Shown here piece after piece: positions 51,978 through 60,325 of a stretch of DNA of 64,000 nt. Made by a program: the position numbers and the translations under genes. The notes below the pieces were generated by a model. That model was given only the letters and a program-made list of their open reading frames with translations, ran no database searches and was not told the origin of the DNA. Source of the stretch: an uncultured Ruminococcus sp. (lineage in GTDB: Bacteria; Bacillota; Clostridia; Oscillospirales; Ruminococcaceae); NCBI GenBank assembly GCA_902787825.1, contig CADAHS010000006.1, positions 20,233 through 84,232 on the forward strand, given 5' to 3'. The stretch's first letter is position 1. Each line of letters begins with the position of its first letter.

Positions 51978-53087
51978 ATGAATTACGACAATCTTCATGA
52001 GCTGATAAACAGGTATGAATCGAACCTTGATATGCTCTACAATGAGGAGCACAATGAGCTTTTCAAATGGCGTGCTTTCAAGACCTGGCAGGACGAATGG
52101 AACAAGTCTGAGTCGGCTTTCGGCAGCTTTGCGGACAGATTTACTGCCGCCAAGAAGGACTTTGATCTGTTCATCGACAACAGCCGTATGCACCCAAGCA
52201 CAGGTGTTGTCAAGCTGTGGGAGAAAGAGCCGCAGACGGTCGAATCGCTGTTTAAAGATGTCCTGTTCGCACCCGCCGAAAGCATAGCAGATGTTCAGAA
52301 TAATATGGATCGTTTCCTTGACGGATATGAATTGCTTCGTCAGAAATACTTTCACGGCAACTGGTCGTATAAGCAGGACAGGCACTCTGCATCTGTTTTC
52401 CTCGCAGTTAATGTGCCCGAAAGAAACTTCGTGTTCAAAAGCACAGAGGCATCAAAAATGGCAAAGTACACCGAGTTCGGACTTGATATAGGCTCGGGAA
52501 CGAGTTTCAGACTGCCTAACTATTACGCACTCTGTGAGGAGATAGTTAATGCCCTGAAAGAACATACGACTTTGCTGGAAAAGCATTTTGCAAGGCTCAC
52601 TGATAAGTGCTTCGTTGATGAGAGTCTGCATCTTCTGGCGTTTGATCTGTTGTATTGCTGCAAGGCGTATAATTTCTATAAAGGACTCGTTGAGCCTGTT
52701 ACAAGAAAGACGATCAAAAAGAAGATAAAGCCTGAAGTATCTGCCGAGGAGCTTGCAAGGCTTGAAGCAGAACGGCTCGAAAAGATCAATGATATCCAAG
52801 CGGAGATCGGCGATCTCGAAAATGCGTGCTCTGAATATTCCGACATCTCGCTGATCGATGTTCAGGTCGAATTCAAACCGTACGGAACTGGCGTGGTCGT
52901 TGAGCAGGATGTTGATAGGATAACTGTCAGGTTTGCAGAAACCGAAAAGAGATTTATGCTCAACTCTAAGTATAAAGTCCGCCCGAAATTTGAAAATGAC
53001 GACGAGATAGTTTCAGCGTTTACCGAGTATGCTGATATTGTTGAAAGAATAAAGCAGTTGAGAAGCAAGCTTAATAATCTGATGTGA
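51978..53087 (+). CDS. Hypothetical protein with C-terminal SH3-like segment
   Basis: 369 residues from the ATG at 51978, which has a GGAGG site. The N-terminal half contains WRAFKTWQDEW and NFVFKSTEASKMAKYT, which recall the N-terminal DNA-binding part of some McrB-type proteins. A coiled coil lies near residues 245-285. The final part (VEFKPYGTGVVVEQDVDRITVRFAE) looks like a small beta-barrel of the KOW/Tudor kind. I cannot name the family. Confidence 0.65.
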   Translation: MNYDNLHELINRYESNLDMLYNEEHNELFKWRAFKTWQDEWNKSESAFGSFADRFTAAKKDFDLFIDNSRMHPSTGVVKLWEKEPQTVESLFKDVLFAPAESIADVQNNMDRFLDGYELLRQKYFHGNWSYKQDRHSASVFLAVNVPERNFVFKSTEASKMAKYTEFGLDIGSGTSFRLPNYYALCEEIVNALKEHTTLLEKHFARLTDKCFVDESLHLLAFDLLYCCKAYNFYKGLVEPVTRKTIKKKIKPEVSAEELARLEAERLEKINDIQAEIGDLENACSEYSDISLIDVQVEFKPYGTGVVVEQDVDRITVRFAETEKRFMLNSKYKVRPKFENDDEIVSAFTEYADIVERIKQLRSKLNNLM

Positions 53088-53115
53088 GTTTAAACAGTAC
53101 AAGGAGGTCATGCAA

Positions 53116-53211
53116 ATGTTTAAAGGGATACTCGCAATAGTCATAGGTTTTCTGCTTGTCAAAGCGTTCTGCGATACCGTACTTGATATCTTCTTTAAGA
53201 ACAAGAAATGA
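53116..53211 (+). CDS. Very small single-helix membrane protein
   Basis: 31 residues from the ATG at 53116, 8 bases after a perfect AAGGAGG; an in-frame ATG at 53110 is too close to it. It is one hydrophobic helix (GILAIVIGFLLVKAF) followed by a charged tail ending in KNKK. The strong ribosome site supports expression. Small hydrophobic proteins of this size are often toxins or subunits of membrane complexes, but there is no family match. Confidence 0.5.
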   Translation: MFKGILAIVIGFLLVKAFCDTVLDIFFKNKK

Positions 53212-53300
53212 TCGCCGAGGTGGATTAGATAAACTTGGACATCTGGCAGAGCATCAGCGATGAAGACATCGAAAAAATGCGTGATAAAGTTGGTAAAACT

Positions 53301-54074
53301 ATGGATATAAAGACTGTTATTTCAGAAAAACTCAACGAGATAGAGCGGAAGGAGAATGTTCGGATACTGCACTGTGTTGAATCGGGCAGTCGTGCGTGGG
53401 GTTTTGAGTCGCCTGACAGCGACTACGATGTCAGGTTTATCTATGTGCGCCCGAAAGACTATTATCTCAAACTCGAAAGTACCCGTGATGTTATCGAGTG
53501 GCAGCTCGATGACACGCTTGACATCAACGGCTGGGATATTCAGAAAATGCTCAGGCTGCTTTATAAATCGAACCCGACCGTGTTTGAATGGAACAGCTCG
53601 CCGATAGTTTACAAGACCACTGATGACTGGTCGGCTGTCAGCAAAGTGATAGGCAGATACTTTCAGGTGAAGGCAGGACTTTACCACTATCTGAGTATGG
53701 CAAAGACTAATTATCACGCATATTTCAAAGGCGAGCAGGTCAAGCTCAAAAAGTATTTTTATGTTTTGCGACCGCTGCTTGCGTGCAGATATATAATCGA
53801 CAACGGCAAACCGCCGCCGATGCTTTTCAGCGAGCTTGTTGAGGCTGAACTTGAAAGCTCGATGAAGCCTTTTGTTGATGAAATCCTCAAAGCAAAAATG
53901 GCTACATCTGAGCTTGGAACGCAGCAGAAAAATGACGAAGTGATACGGTATTTTGAGAGCAGCATAGCTGAAATAGAAAAGGTCATCGCTGAATACGCCA
54001 ACGAAGAAAAGCCAAGTTGGGAGCCGCTTGATAAATGCTTCCTTGATATTTTGGGAGAAAATTCTTTCCCTTAA
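53301..54074 (+). CDS. COG3541-type nucleotidyltransferase
   Basis: 257 residues from the ATG at 53301, where the family normally begins (VISEKLNEIERKENVRILH). The nucleotidyltransferase signature ESGSRAWGFESPDSDYDVRF near residues 24-43 has the GS and two catalytic Asp residues. An open frame continues upstream to a TTG at 53235, but that part matches the end of the small gene at 63431-63625 and is probably a remnant of a second gene. The family transfers nucleotides, with unknown targets. Confidence 0.82.
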   Translation: MDIKTVISEKLNEIERKENVRILHCVESGSRAWGFESPDSDYDVRFIYVRPKDYYLKLESTRDVIEWQLDDTLDINGWDIQKMLRLLYKSNPTVFEWNSSPIVYKTTDDWSAVSKVIGRYFQVKAGLYHYLSMAKTNYHAYFKGEQVKLKKYFYVLRPLLACRYIIDNGKPPPMLFSELVEAELESSMKPFVDEILKAKMATSELGTQQKNDEVIRYFESSIAEIEKVIAEYANEEKPSWEPLDKCFLDILGENSFP

Positions 54075-54108
54075 CGGCTTGAACTTCCCCTTAATTTGTG
54101 GTATGTTT

Positions 54109-54498
54109 TTAATGGAAAGACAGTGGAGATATCGGGTGTATCTCGGTCGAGCTTTTTACCTTGATAATGTCCCAGCCGTTGCCGTTTTTGTGCAGGATGT
54201 CCACAGCACAGTACAGCCCGTCGTGCTCAAATGCCGCCTCAGCAATGTTTTCCGCACCTGATTGCATTAACTCATTGGTCTTGTGCACCATTTCGGTCTT
54301 GTCAAAAGAGAAATCCACAAGTGAGTATTCTCCGAAATAACTGCGTGCAAGATCGCCTACAAGCGTGCCGTTCGCCAACACCGACTCGGGCAGGATATCC
54401 TCAGCCTCTTGCGGCTTGTAAGCATCGAGCCACAGCATCTTCGGACACTGTATGCCCTTGCAGTATCTCGATTTGCTCAGATCTGTGATATTTGACAT
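54109..54498 (-). pseudogene. DUF2779-like protein, truncated to its N-terminus
   Basis: 129 residues. The start (LSKSRYCKGIQCPKMLWLDAYKPQ) is the hallmark N-terminus of DUF2779 proteins, which are normally about 500 residues or more and carry a PD-(D/E)xK nuclease core; here VDILHKNGNGWDIIKVKSST holds the D-x-K-like end of that core. The frame stops soon after, so about three quarters of the protein is missing. It overlaps the gene upstream by 22 bases. Confidence 0.75.
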
Positions 54499-54713
54499 AT
54501 TATCAACCTCTTTTCGTCCTTGGTGTCCTGTTGCTCGAGGTATTCATCAACAGCGGCATCGGCTTTCTGCTTGGCTTTTATATTAGCATACTGCCTGTTT
54601 TCCGCACACCACGAGCAGCCGCCGTGGTTGCGGCAGTAGGCATCAAAAGCCTTGGCTCCACGATACTGTTTGCGGTGCTCCTTACCGCTGGCGATAGCTT
54701 TGTCGAAACTCAT
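54477..54713 (-). CDS. Small cysteine-containing protein
   Basis: 78 residues with an AAAGGAGG site. A conserved-looking N-terminal block (MSFDKAIASGKEHRKQYRGAK) is followed by CRNHGGCSWCAENR, whose three cysteines and histidine could bind zinc. Similar small proteins occur in gut Firmicutes phages and mobile elements; no function is known. A consensus minus-strand promoter lies at 54748-54776, and a WYL-type operator further upstream. Confidence 0.65.
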   Translation of the reverse strand: MSFDKAIASGKEHRKQYRGAKAFDAYCRNHGGCSWCAENRQYANIKAKQKADAAVDEYLEQQDTKDEKRLIICQISQI

Positions 54714-54747
54714 ATTGCGATGCCTCCTTTCCTGTGGTTAGCATTAC

Positions 54748-54776
54748 ATTATATACCACAACCCCCGGTATGTCAA
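54748..54776 (-). promoter_or_regulatory. Consensus promoter of the 54477 gene pair
   Basis: Minus strand: TTGACA (54771-54776), 17-base spacer, TATAAT (54748-54753). Confidence 0.8.
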
Positions 54777-54854
54777 GTAGCTTTGCGGTATATCCTATTC
54801 ATTTGCCATTCTTATAGGTCACTCCTCCTTTTCTGTCTGTATCATACCACACCC

Positions 54855-54877
54855 GATGTACCAAATATGGGATGTCG
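54855..54877 (-). promoter_or_regulatory. Operator copy 1 (probable WYL-regulator site)
   Basis: On the minus strand CGACATCCCAT followed by a T-rich base pair and TTTGGTACATC. Matches 22 of 23 positions of the site at 55984-56006. A TATGAT sits at the same distance after each copy. Confidence 0.65.
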
Positions 54878-54894
54878 CCCGCACCAGAACTCGA

Positions 54895-54921
54895 CAAAAA
54901 AAGAACCGCACGAGGCGGTTC
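54895..54921 (-). terminator. Terminator of the WYL regulator gene
   Basis: Minus strand: arms GAACCGC and GCGGTTC, followed by TTTTTTT. Confidence 0.8.
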
Positions 54922-54929
54922 AAAGAATA

Positions 54930-55910
54930 TCAGTTTTCATATTTCTCAGCCGCACTTTTCAGTGCGGCTTTTATTTTGTCCACAAGTTCCTGCGGCTTGG
55001 TAACTCTCACAAACTGCGCATACTGCAATGCCCACAGCAGCATCGCATTCGGACTTGACTTTACCGTTACCGCAAGCTGCTCGCCCTGCTTCCTTATGAT
55101 TATATCCTCACCGAACCAGTCGATGACCTGGTCGATTATTCCCTCATCAGCGATAAACTCCACATACTCGGGCTTGTCGGTGTACATATACGGCATCGCA
55201 GTCGAAAGCTCCTTGTAGTTTATGCCCTTCTCAAAGCCCTCGATAGTCGTTATCGGCACGAGCTTCTCCTGCGTGATCTGCATATTTGTTATCCTGTCAA
55301 GACGGTAGTAGCCCATGTTCTTCCACTGCTCGCTGCGTGCCATAAGATAATAGCGCTGGTTGTGAACAACGAGCTGATACGGGCTGACGGTGTGCGGTTT
55401 TGTCTTGTGAAGCTTTTTGTCTGCACCGTACTTGTTGTAGTCAAACGTCACCTGTTTTTTGTTTCTGATAGCGTCGTCGATAAGCTCAATGTTGTAAAAC
55501 AGCTGCTTGTTTTTTGTCTTGTTCCATTCACCGACAGAGTGTATGTACTTGACGTTTGAGCGAAAGTATTTGTTCGACAGGCCGCACAGCTTTTCGATCA
55601 GATCCTTTGAGTATTTTGCGGAAATGTGCCTGCTTGAAAGCACACCGTCAATAAGCAGCCGCAGCTCCGCATCGGTGAACTCACGCTCGGCAAGGTAACT
55701 GCCGACACGAGTGGATACGATCTCATAGCCAGCCTCTTTCAGAAGGGAGATATTCCGCCTCACCGCCTTTCGCTCGATCTCGATCTCGTATTCGTTTTTG
55801 AGCATCTTTGCAATGCCCTCGTATGTCAGCAGATGCTGTTCGTCACTGTATTTGTGAAATATCTGCAATATCCGCAAAAGTGCGAGTTTTTTTGGTTCAA
55901 CGCTGGTCAT
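54930..55910 (-). CDS. WYL domain transcriptional regulator
   Basis: 326 residues. An N-terminal winged helix (about residues 8-65, including YEGIAKMLKNEYEIEIERKAVRRNISLLKEAGY) is followed by the WYL domain (about 140-225, with VVHNQRYYLMARSEQWKNMGYYRLDRITN carrying the conserved aromatic and Arg residues that contact ligand) and a WCX-type C-terminal part. WYL proteins often bind nucleic acids or nucleotides and regulate defence genes. Its own promoter contains a perfect palindrome (55949-55964) between the -35 and -10 regions, which suggests self-regulation. It is divergent from the AAA+ operon. Confidence 0.9.
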   Translation of the reverse strand: MTSVEPKKLALLRILQIFHKYSDEQHLLTYEGIAKMLKNEYEIEIERKAVRRNISLLKEAGYEIVSTRVGSYLAEREFTDAELRLLIDGVLSSRHISAKYSKDLIEKLCGLSNKYFRSNVKYIHSVGEWNKTKNKQLFYNIELIDDAIRNKKQVTFDYNKYGADKKLHKTKPHTVSPYQLVVHNQRYYLMARSEQWKNMGYYRLDRITNMQITQEKLVPITTIEGFEKGINYKELSTAMPYMYTDKPEYVEFIADEGIIDQVIDWFGEDIIIRKQGEQLAVTVKSSPNAMLLWALQYAQFVRVTKPQELVDKIKAALKSAAEKYEN

Positions 55911-55944
55911 ATCCTTTTACCCTCCAATCATTTTATACTGCACC

Positions 55945-55973
55945 CATTGTACCATATTTGGTACATAAAATCA
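55945..55973 (-). promoter_or_regulatory. Promoter of the WYL gene with palindromic operator
   Basis: Minus strand: TTGATT, 17-base spacer, TACAAT (approximately 55945-55973). The palindrome GTACCATATTTGGTAC at 55949-55964 fills the spacer and touches the -10, as expected for a self-repressing site. Confidence 0.65.
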
Positions 55974-55983
55974 AGTATGTTCC

Positions 55984-56006
55984 GACATCCCATTTTTGGT
56001 ACATCA
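55984..56006 (+). promoter_or_regulatory. Operator copy 2, before the AAA+ operon
   Basis: CGACATCCCAT then a T-rich base and TTTGGTACATC, followed after 8 bases by TATGAT (56015-56020), a -10 lacking a good -35. Such promoters usually need an activator, so the WYL protein may activate here. Inverted near-identical copy at 54855-54877. Confidence 0.65.
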
Positions 56007-56061
56007 CCCGTGCTATGATTATGACAGAAGAAAACAACACGAGTCTGACAGGAGGTACAAA

Positions 56062-58077
56062 ATGATCTGTTACAAAGTATTTTTCAAGCTTGATAAGCCT
56101 ATCCCTATGATAAAAAATGAGTACGGCGGGCGTGAGTGTGACGGAGATGTAGCAGAGCGAATTTCATTGGGATTCAACGCTTATAATGAGAAGCATTTCC
56201 GCAAGAGCTGCGCATTCGTTTACTCATACTCATGTGTTCGCAGAAGACTTGGGATCGCTGTTGTCATCGATGAGGATATCAGTATCGCCGAGCTTATCAG
56301 AGATGTTGCCGACAGGGCGGAACTGAACGGCATATATGAATATGAAGAAATAACTCTCAATGCAATGCATTGTTACGGTACTCAGGCTAGCAGTTTAAGT
56401 CGCAAGTCATTTGATTATGACAGCCGTGTCCTGGAAGAATTCGCTGTCGAAGAATACTTACATAGGGGGTATTCTATTGAACGGATAGCTAAACACCGCA
56501 CCCGTTCCGAGGTGGAAAAGCGTGCTGCGTTCGGACTATATGACAGAGATTTTCTGCCCGAGCTTGACCGCATAAAGATCCCCCGTGCGATAGAAGGTGC
56601 AGGCGGTCACCCCGTACACTACATCATTAAGGGAAGTCACGCAAAAAAAGCGTGCGAAGATCTTATATCTTCACTTTATGAAAACAAAAGGCTGCGGTCA
56701 AAGCGTTTTAACATTATAAATGACCATGAAGAGTATGACAGGAGTTACGGCCTTTGTTTCAGAACATCAAAGGGCTGCACTATGGTCGTTGACCTTACCT
56801 GCTATGTTCAGCAGCACGATGACGGTGCTGTTTATGATATCCTCAACAAAAGGCTGTATGACCTTATCAAATCAAACGCTCGTGATGTGCTGACAGTATT
56901 TTTGCTCCCTAACGGGTGTGATAAAGCAACCGAGCAGATCAAAAACAGCCTGCCCGAGCTTACTTTTATCGAAATAAGTGAACACCCCGTGATGAACAAC
57001 GACGCAAAGAAAGTCCTGCGTGCTTACTGTCGAAAGGACAAGGTCAAAGCTGACAAGGAGCTTCTTTCTATGGTCGCAAAGGACACGGGTTACAATGCGG
57101 CCAACCTGCGCAAAATGTATGACACCTGGTACGCCAACACTCTCAAGACCAAGGTCTATCCGCAGTATGCGGATTTCAAAAAGAACCTTGAATCAGAAAA
57201 GGACAAATTGCCGCAGGGAAGTGCTTATGAAAAGCTGACTGAAATGATCGGACTTGAAAAGGTCAAGCAGGTCATTGAACAGGCGGTGACCTATTCAAAG
57301 ATGCAGAAGCTGCTTGCCAACAGAGAAATGCCTAATGCAAGGCGTGCTATGCACATGGTCTTCACAGGCAATCCCGGCACAGCAAAAACCACAGTTGCAA
57401 GGCTTTTTGCGCAGATACTCAAGGATAACGAGGTGCTGTCTGTCGGCGACCTTATCGAGTGCGGACGCAGCGACCTAGTAGGCAGATTTGTCGGCTGGAC
57501 AGCAGTTCAGGTCAAAGAGATGTTCAAAAAGGCAAAAGGGTCGGTGCTTTTTATTGACGAGGCATATTCGCTGCTCGATGGCCGCAGCGGCAGCTTCGGC
57601 GACGAGGCGATAAACACTATCGTTCAGGAAATGGAGAACTGCCGTGAGGATATGGTCGTCATCTTTGCAGGCTACCCGAAGGAAATGAACGAGTTTGTCA
57701 GCCGAAATCCCGGTCTGCGTTCAAGAATATCGTTCTATGTCGATTTTGACAATTACAGCCCCGATGAGCTTTTTGACATCACAAAGCTCATCGCAAAAAA
57801 CAACGGCTTCAAGCTCGCCGACGATACCTGTGAAACGCTCCTGCCGATATTTGAAAACGCAATAGGCAGCGGTGATTTCGGCAACGGAAGATTTGCAAGA
57901 AATCTTGTCGAGCAGGCGCAGCTTGCGCAGTCGGTAAGACTATCAACGCTCGATTTTGATTCGCTTTTGGGTGATGATCTCGTAACGCTTTGCGCACAGG
58001 ATTTTTCGCAGATAAACACAGGCATCAGGCTCGAAGAAAACAGAAAACAAAGAATCGGATTTTCAAAGGTGGTATAG
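56062..58077 (+). CDS. CbbX/SpoVK-type AAA+ ATPase with large N-terminal region
   Basis: 671 residues from the ATG at 56062, which has an AGGAGG site. The N-terminal two thirds (residues 1-390) has no recognisable family; it contains a CFRTSKGCTMVVDLTCYVQQ region (about 230-250) that could be a nuclease-like or sensor fold. The C-terminal AAA+ domain is clear: GLEKVKQVIEQAV, Walker A GNPGTAKTT (about 436-444), Walker B VLFIDEAYSL (about 494-503) and the RNPGLRSRI arginine-finger region. CbbX/SpoVK proteins form hexamers and remodel partner proteins. It starts an operon with the phosphatase-like and SLOG genes and lies divergent to the WYL gene. Confidence 0.82.
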   Translation: MICYKVFFKLDKPIPMIKNEYGGRECDGDVAERISLGFNAYNEKHFRKSCAFVYSYSCVRRRLGIAVVIDEDISIAELIRDVADRAELNGIYEYEEITLNAMHCYGTQASSLSRKSFDYDSRVLEEFAVEEYLHRGYSIERIAKHRTRSEVEKRAAFGLYDRDFLPELDRIKIPRAIEGAGGHPVHYIIKGSHAKKACEDLISSLYENKRLRSKRFNIINDHEEYDRSYGLCFRTSKGCTMVVDLTCYVQQHDDGAVYDILNKRLYDLIKSNARDVLTVFLLPNGCDKATEQIKNSLPELTFIEISEHPVMNNDAKKVLRAYCRKDKVKADKELLSMVAKDTGYNAANLRKMYDTWYANTLKTKVYPQYADFKKNLESEKDKLPQGSAYEKLTEMIGLEKVKQVIEQAVTYSKMQKLLANREMPNARRAMHMVFTGNPGTAKTTVARLFAQILKDNEVLSVGDLIECGRSDLVGRFVGWTAVQVKEMFKKAKGSVLFIDEAYSLLDGRSGSFGDEAINTIVQEMENCREDMVVIFAGYPKEMNEFVSRNPGLRSRISFYVDFDNYSPDELFDITKLIAKNNGFKLADDTCETLLPIFENAIGSGDFGNGRFARNLVEQAQLAQSVRLSTLDFDSLLGDDLVTLCAQDFSQINTGIRLEENRKQRIGFSKVV

Positions 58078-58078
58078 T

Positions 58079-59371
58079 ATGAAACTGAGTGTACTTTCTA
58101 ACGACGATTTTCACATGAGGATAAACAATAATGAACTGAACGATAACACCGCAGTGATCTGTTTTTACAGCAGGGCTCTCGGCAAGTCCAAGGAGCTTAT
58201 GAAGTCGGATGCAAGAATGCTTTTGATCCCTTACGATGACTGGGATTATGATGATCTTGTCTGCGAGGACGACTATGATTTCTATTTTCCCAAAGCCCGC
58301 AAGACCGCTGAATTTATTCGCAGCGCTGTTGCAGACGGCTGTGAGCTGATCTGTCCCGACGACTGCGGCAGCACTGCGACTCTTGGCTGTGCAGCGGCGA
58401 TACTTGAATACTATGAGGGCAGGGGACTTGATATTTTCGCAAACGAAAGTTATATCCCAAACAAGCTGGTTTATCGGAAAGTGTACGATGCGCTCTGCGA
58501 AGTGTGCGGGCAAAAACCCCAACCCGAAAACACTATCGAGATAGCAATAACCTCATGCAACAAGATGCAGAAGCTTATCCACAGCGGAAAGCTCGGCGAA
58601 GATACGGCGGTCATCAGCTTTCACGATATCGCCGAGAGCCCGATCTATTTCGGCGGCACAAAGGCAAGCGTTTTAACGCTCGCTCTTGACGACCTCGGAC
58701 CGACTGAAATATCCGAACGCTATGGCAGCCTGACACGGTATTTCACCAAGGCGGGAATGCTTGCACAGTTCATTGTTGCTATGGCGGCAAAAGGCAAAAA
58801 GATAATCTGTCAGTGTGAAATGGGAATGAGCCGCAGTGCCGCCTGTGCAGCTGCGATACTCCAGTATTACTGCGGAAGCGGCATCAGCATTTTCACCGAT
58901 AAAAGATACTGTCCCAACCGCATAGTCTTTCAGAAGCTTTTTGCCGCACTGTGCACCGCAGGCGTGCAGGCAGATGTTTCACAGCGCAGAACGCAGGCTG
59001 CAAAGCCGACCGTGTCAGAACTTTATGATGTTATGGCACAGGAATATGCCGATATCGTTAGCGGCAAAAACGACGGCTATGGCGGACTTATCAGCTATAT
59101 GATCGTCACTAAGGACAAGATACTGCACGGCTACGATCTGTGGAACAGCGACCTCAAAATATCGGTGCTCAAACACTTTTTTGAGCGATACGGCAAAGAT
59201 GATATCGAATATATCTGCCTCGGATACTGGAGAGAGCAAAGTATGCCTCAGCACGGTTCGGATATCGACACCGAAACAGGCGTGCTCTATTTCGGTAATT
59301 GCAGCGAGTACGGATATTTCAAAGCCATAAAATCAAAATACGGAGTCACACAGGAGGATTGGGTGGATTGA
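58079..59371 (+). CDS. Tandem dual-specificity phosphatase-like protein
   Basis: 430 residues, starting 2 bases after the AAA+ stop. Two similar domains of about 140 residues are followed by a C-terminal domain. The second domain has a complete cysteine-phosphatase P-loop, Cys246-x5-Arg252 (CEMGMSR), within a helix-rich stretch (SAACAAAILQYYCG). The first aligns with it but has Asp94 and Ala100 in place of the Cys and Arg, so it is probably a non-catalytic binding domain. The C-terminal part (about 305-430) is unassigned. Protein or nucleotide dephosphorylation is possible; the overlap with the SLOG gene points to a joint role. Confidence 0.72.
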   Translation: MKLSVLSNDDFHMRINNNELNDNTAVICFYSRALGKSKELMKSDARMLLIPYDDWDYDDLVCEDDYDFYFPKARKTAEFIRSAVADGCELICPDDCGSTATLGCAAAILEYYEGRGLDIFANESYIPNKLVYRKVYDALCEVCGQKPQPENTIEIAITSCNKMQKLIHSGKLGEDTAVISFHDIAESPIYFGGTKASVLTLALDDLGPTEISERYGSLTRYFTKAGMLAQFIVAMAAKGKKIICQCEMGMSRSAACAAAILQYYCGSGISIFTDKRYCPNRIVFQKLFAALCTAGVQADVSQRRTQAAKPTVSELYDVMAQEYADIVSGKNDGYGGLISYMIVTKDKILHGYDLWNSDLKISVLKHFFERYGKDDIEYICLGYWREQSMPQHGSDIDTETGVLYFGNCSEYGYFKAIKSKYGVTQEDWVD

Positions 59372-59772
59372 AAGTTTTTATCGGCGGCTCAAAAAGCATC
59401 AGACAGCTCACACCGTATATGCTCAGCATCATCGACAGGTTGTGCGAAAACGGTCACAGCATACTTGTCGGCGACTGCTTCGGCGTTGACAGGCTGGTGC
59501 AGGAGCATCTTGCGCATAAATGCTATGATAAGGTGACTGTGTTTGCAAGCGGCAGTACCGTCAGAAATAATGCAGGCGGTTTCCCTGTCTGTATGGTAGA
59601 TGCAGGCGAAACATCCGGCTTTGAGTTTTATCGCAAAAAGGACAGGGAAATGGCAGAGCGAGCCGATATTGCAGTGATGTTCTGGGACGGAAAAAGCAAA
59701 GGCACATGGCACAATATCATTGATATGCAGCGGCTCGGCAAAGTCACGCTGATAGTTGAAAAACGGAGGTAA
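59368..59772 (+). CDS. SLOG-family (DUF2493/YspA-like) nucleotide-binding protein
   Basis: 134 residues with a TTG start at 59368, fixed by AGGAGG about 10 bases upstream and by a TTGA overlap with the phosphatase stop. It is a Rossmann-like protein: LKVFIGGSKSI at the start and GDCFGVDRLVQEHL (about residues 38-51) are the SLOG ligand-binding signatures. SLOG proteins bind nucleotide-derived signals or cut nucleotide-linked groups, and occur widely in bacterial conflict systems. It is translationally coupled to the phosphatase-like gene. Confidence 0.8.
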   Translation: MKVFIGGSKSIRQLTPYMLSIIDRLCENGHSILVGDCFGVDRLVQEHLAHKCYDKVTVFASGSTVRNNAGGFPVCMVDAGETSGFEFYRKKDREMAERADIAVMFWDGKSKGTWHNIIDMQRLGKVTLIVEKRR

Positions 59773-59777
59773 AACTT

Positions 59778-60305
59778 ATGGCATTTCTGACAGATATGGT
59801 ACTGAGGAAATACATCCCTGAGCCGGGAATATCGCAGGTCGTCGTACCCGAGGGGATAACGAGAATAGGTGAATGCGCTTTTAAAGGCTGTACTGAACTT
59901 GAATCAGTGATCGTTCCCGAGGGAGTAACAAGGATCGGCTATTTAGCATTTAAGGACTGTATAAATCTGAAAACTATAAAGCTGCCCTGCAGCGTAGAAG
60001 AAATACAGGCATTTGCATTTGAAAACTGCAAAAGCTTGAGTGAAATAACTCTGCCGTGCCGATTGGGATCAATCGAACAGGGTGCATTCTGGGGATGTGA
60101 AAGCCTAAGATCTATTGAGATACCTGACAGCGTAAAGCAGATAGGGTATTTCCTCGATCTATGGTTTGACACAGTAGGAGCTTTTGAAAATTGCAAAAAT
60201 CTCAAAGAAATAAAGCTCGGCTTGGATTCAAATTTTGTGATATATGAAGGTGCATTGTGGACAAAGGATATGACCCAGAAGCTGTTTGAGTTTGCGGTGG
60301 AATGA
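59778..60305 (+). CDS. BspA-type leucine-rich repeat protein
   Basis: 175 residues with a GGAGG site. Five or so LRR_5 repeats of about 22 residues are visible (for example VPEGITRIGECAFKGCTELESV). There is no signal peptide, so it is probably cytoplasmic, unlike most BspA proteins. It ends at the start of the next gene. It might serve as a protein-binding partner of the operon. Confidence 0.85.
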   Translation: MAFLTDMVLRKYIPEPGISQVVVPEGITRIGECAFKGCTELESVIVPEGVTRIGYLAFKDCINLKTIKLPCSVEEIQAFAFENCKSLSEITLPCRLGSIEQGAFWGCESLRSIEIPDSVKQIGYFLDLWFDTVGAFENCKNLKEIKLGLDSNFVIYEGALWTKDMTQKLFEFAVE

Positions 60306-60325
60306 TGAAAAGAAAGGTGAATGCT

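Noticed and set aside
53235-53300. Upstream extension of the nucleotidyltransferase to a TTG
   Set aside because: That stretch matches the end of a different small gene (63431-63625); the family normally starts at 53301.
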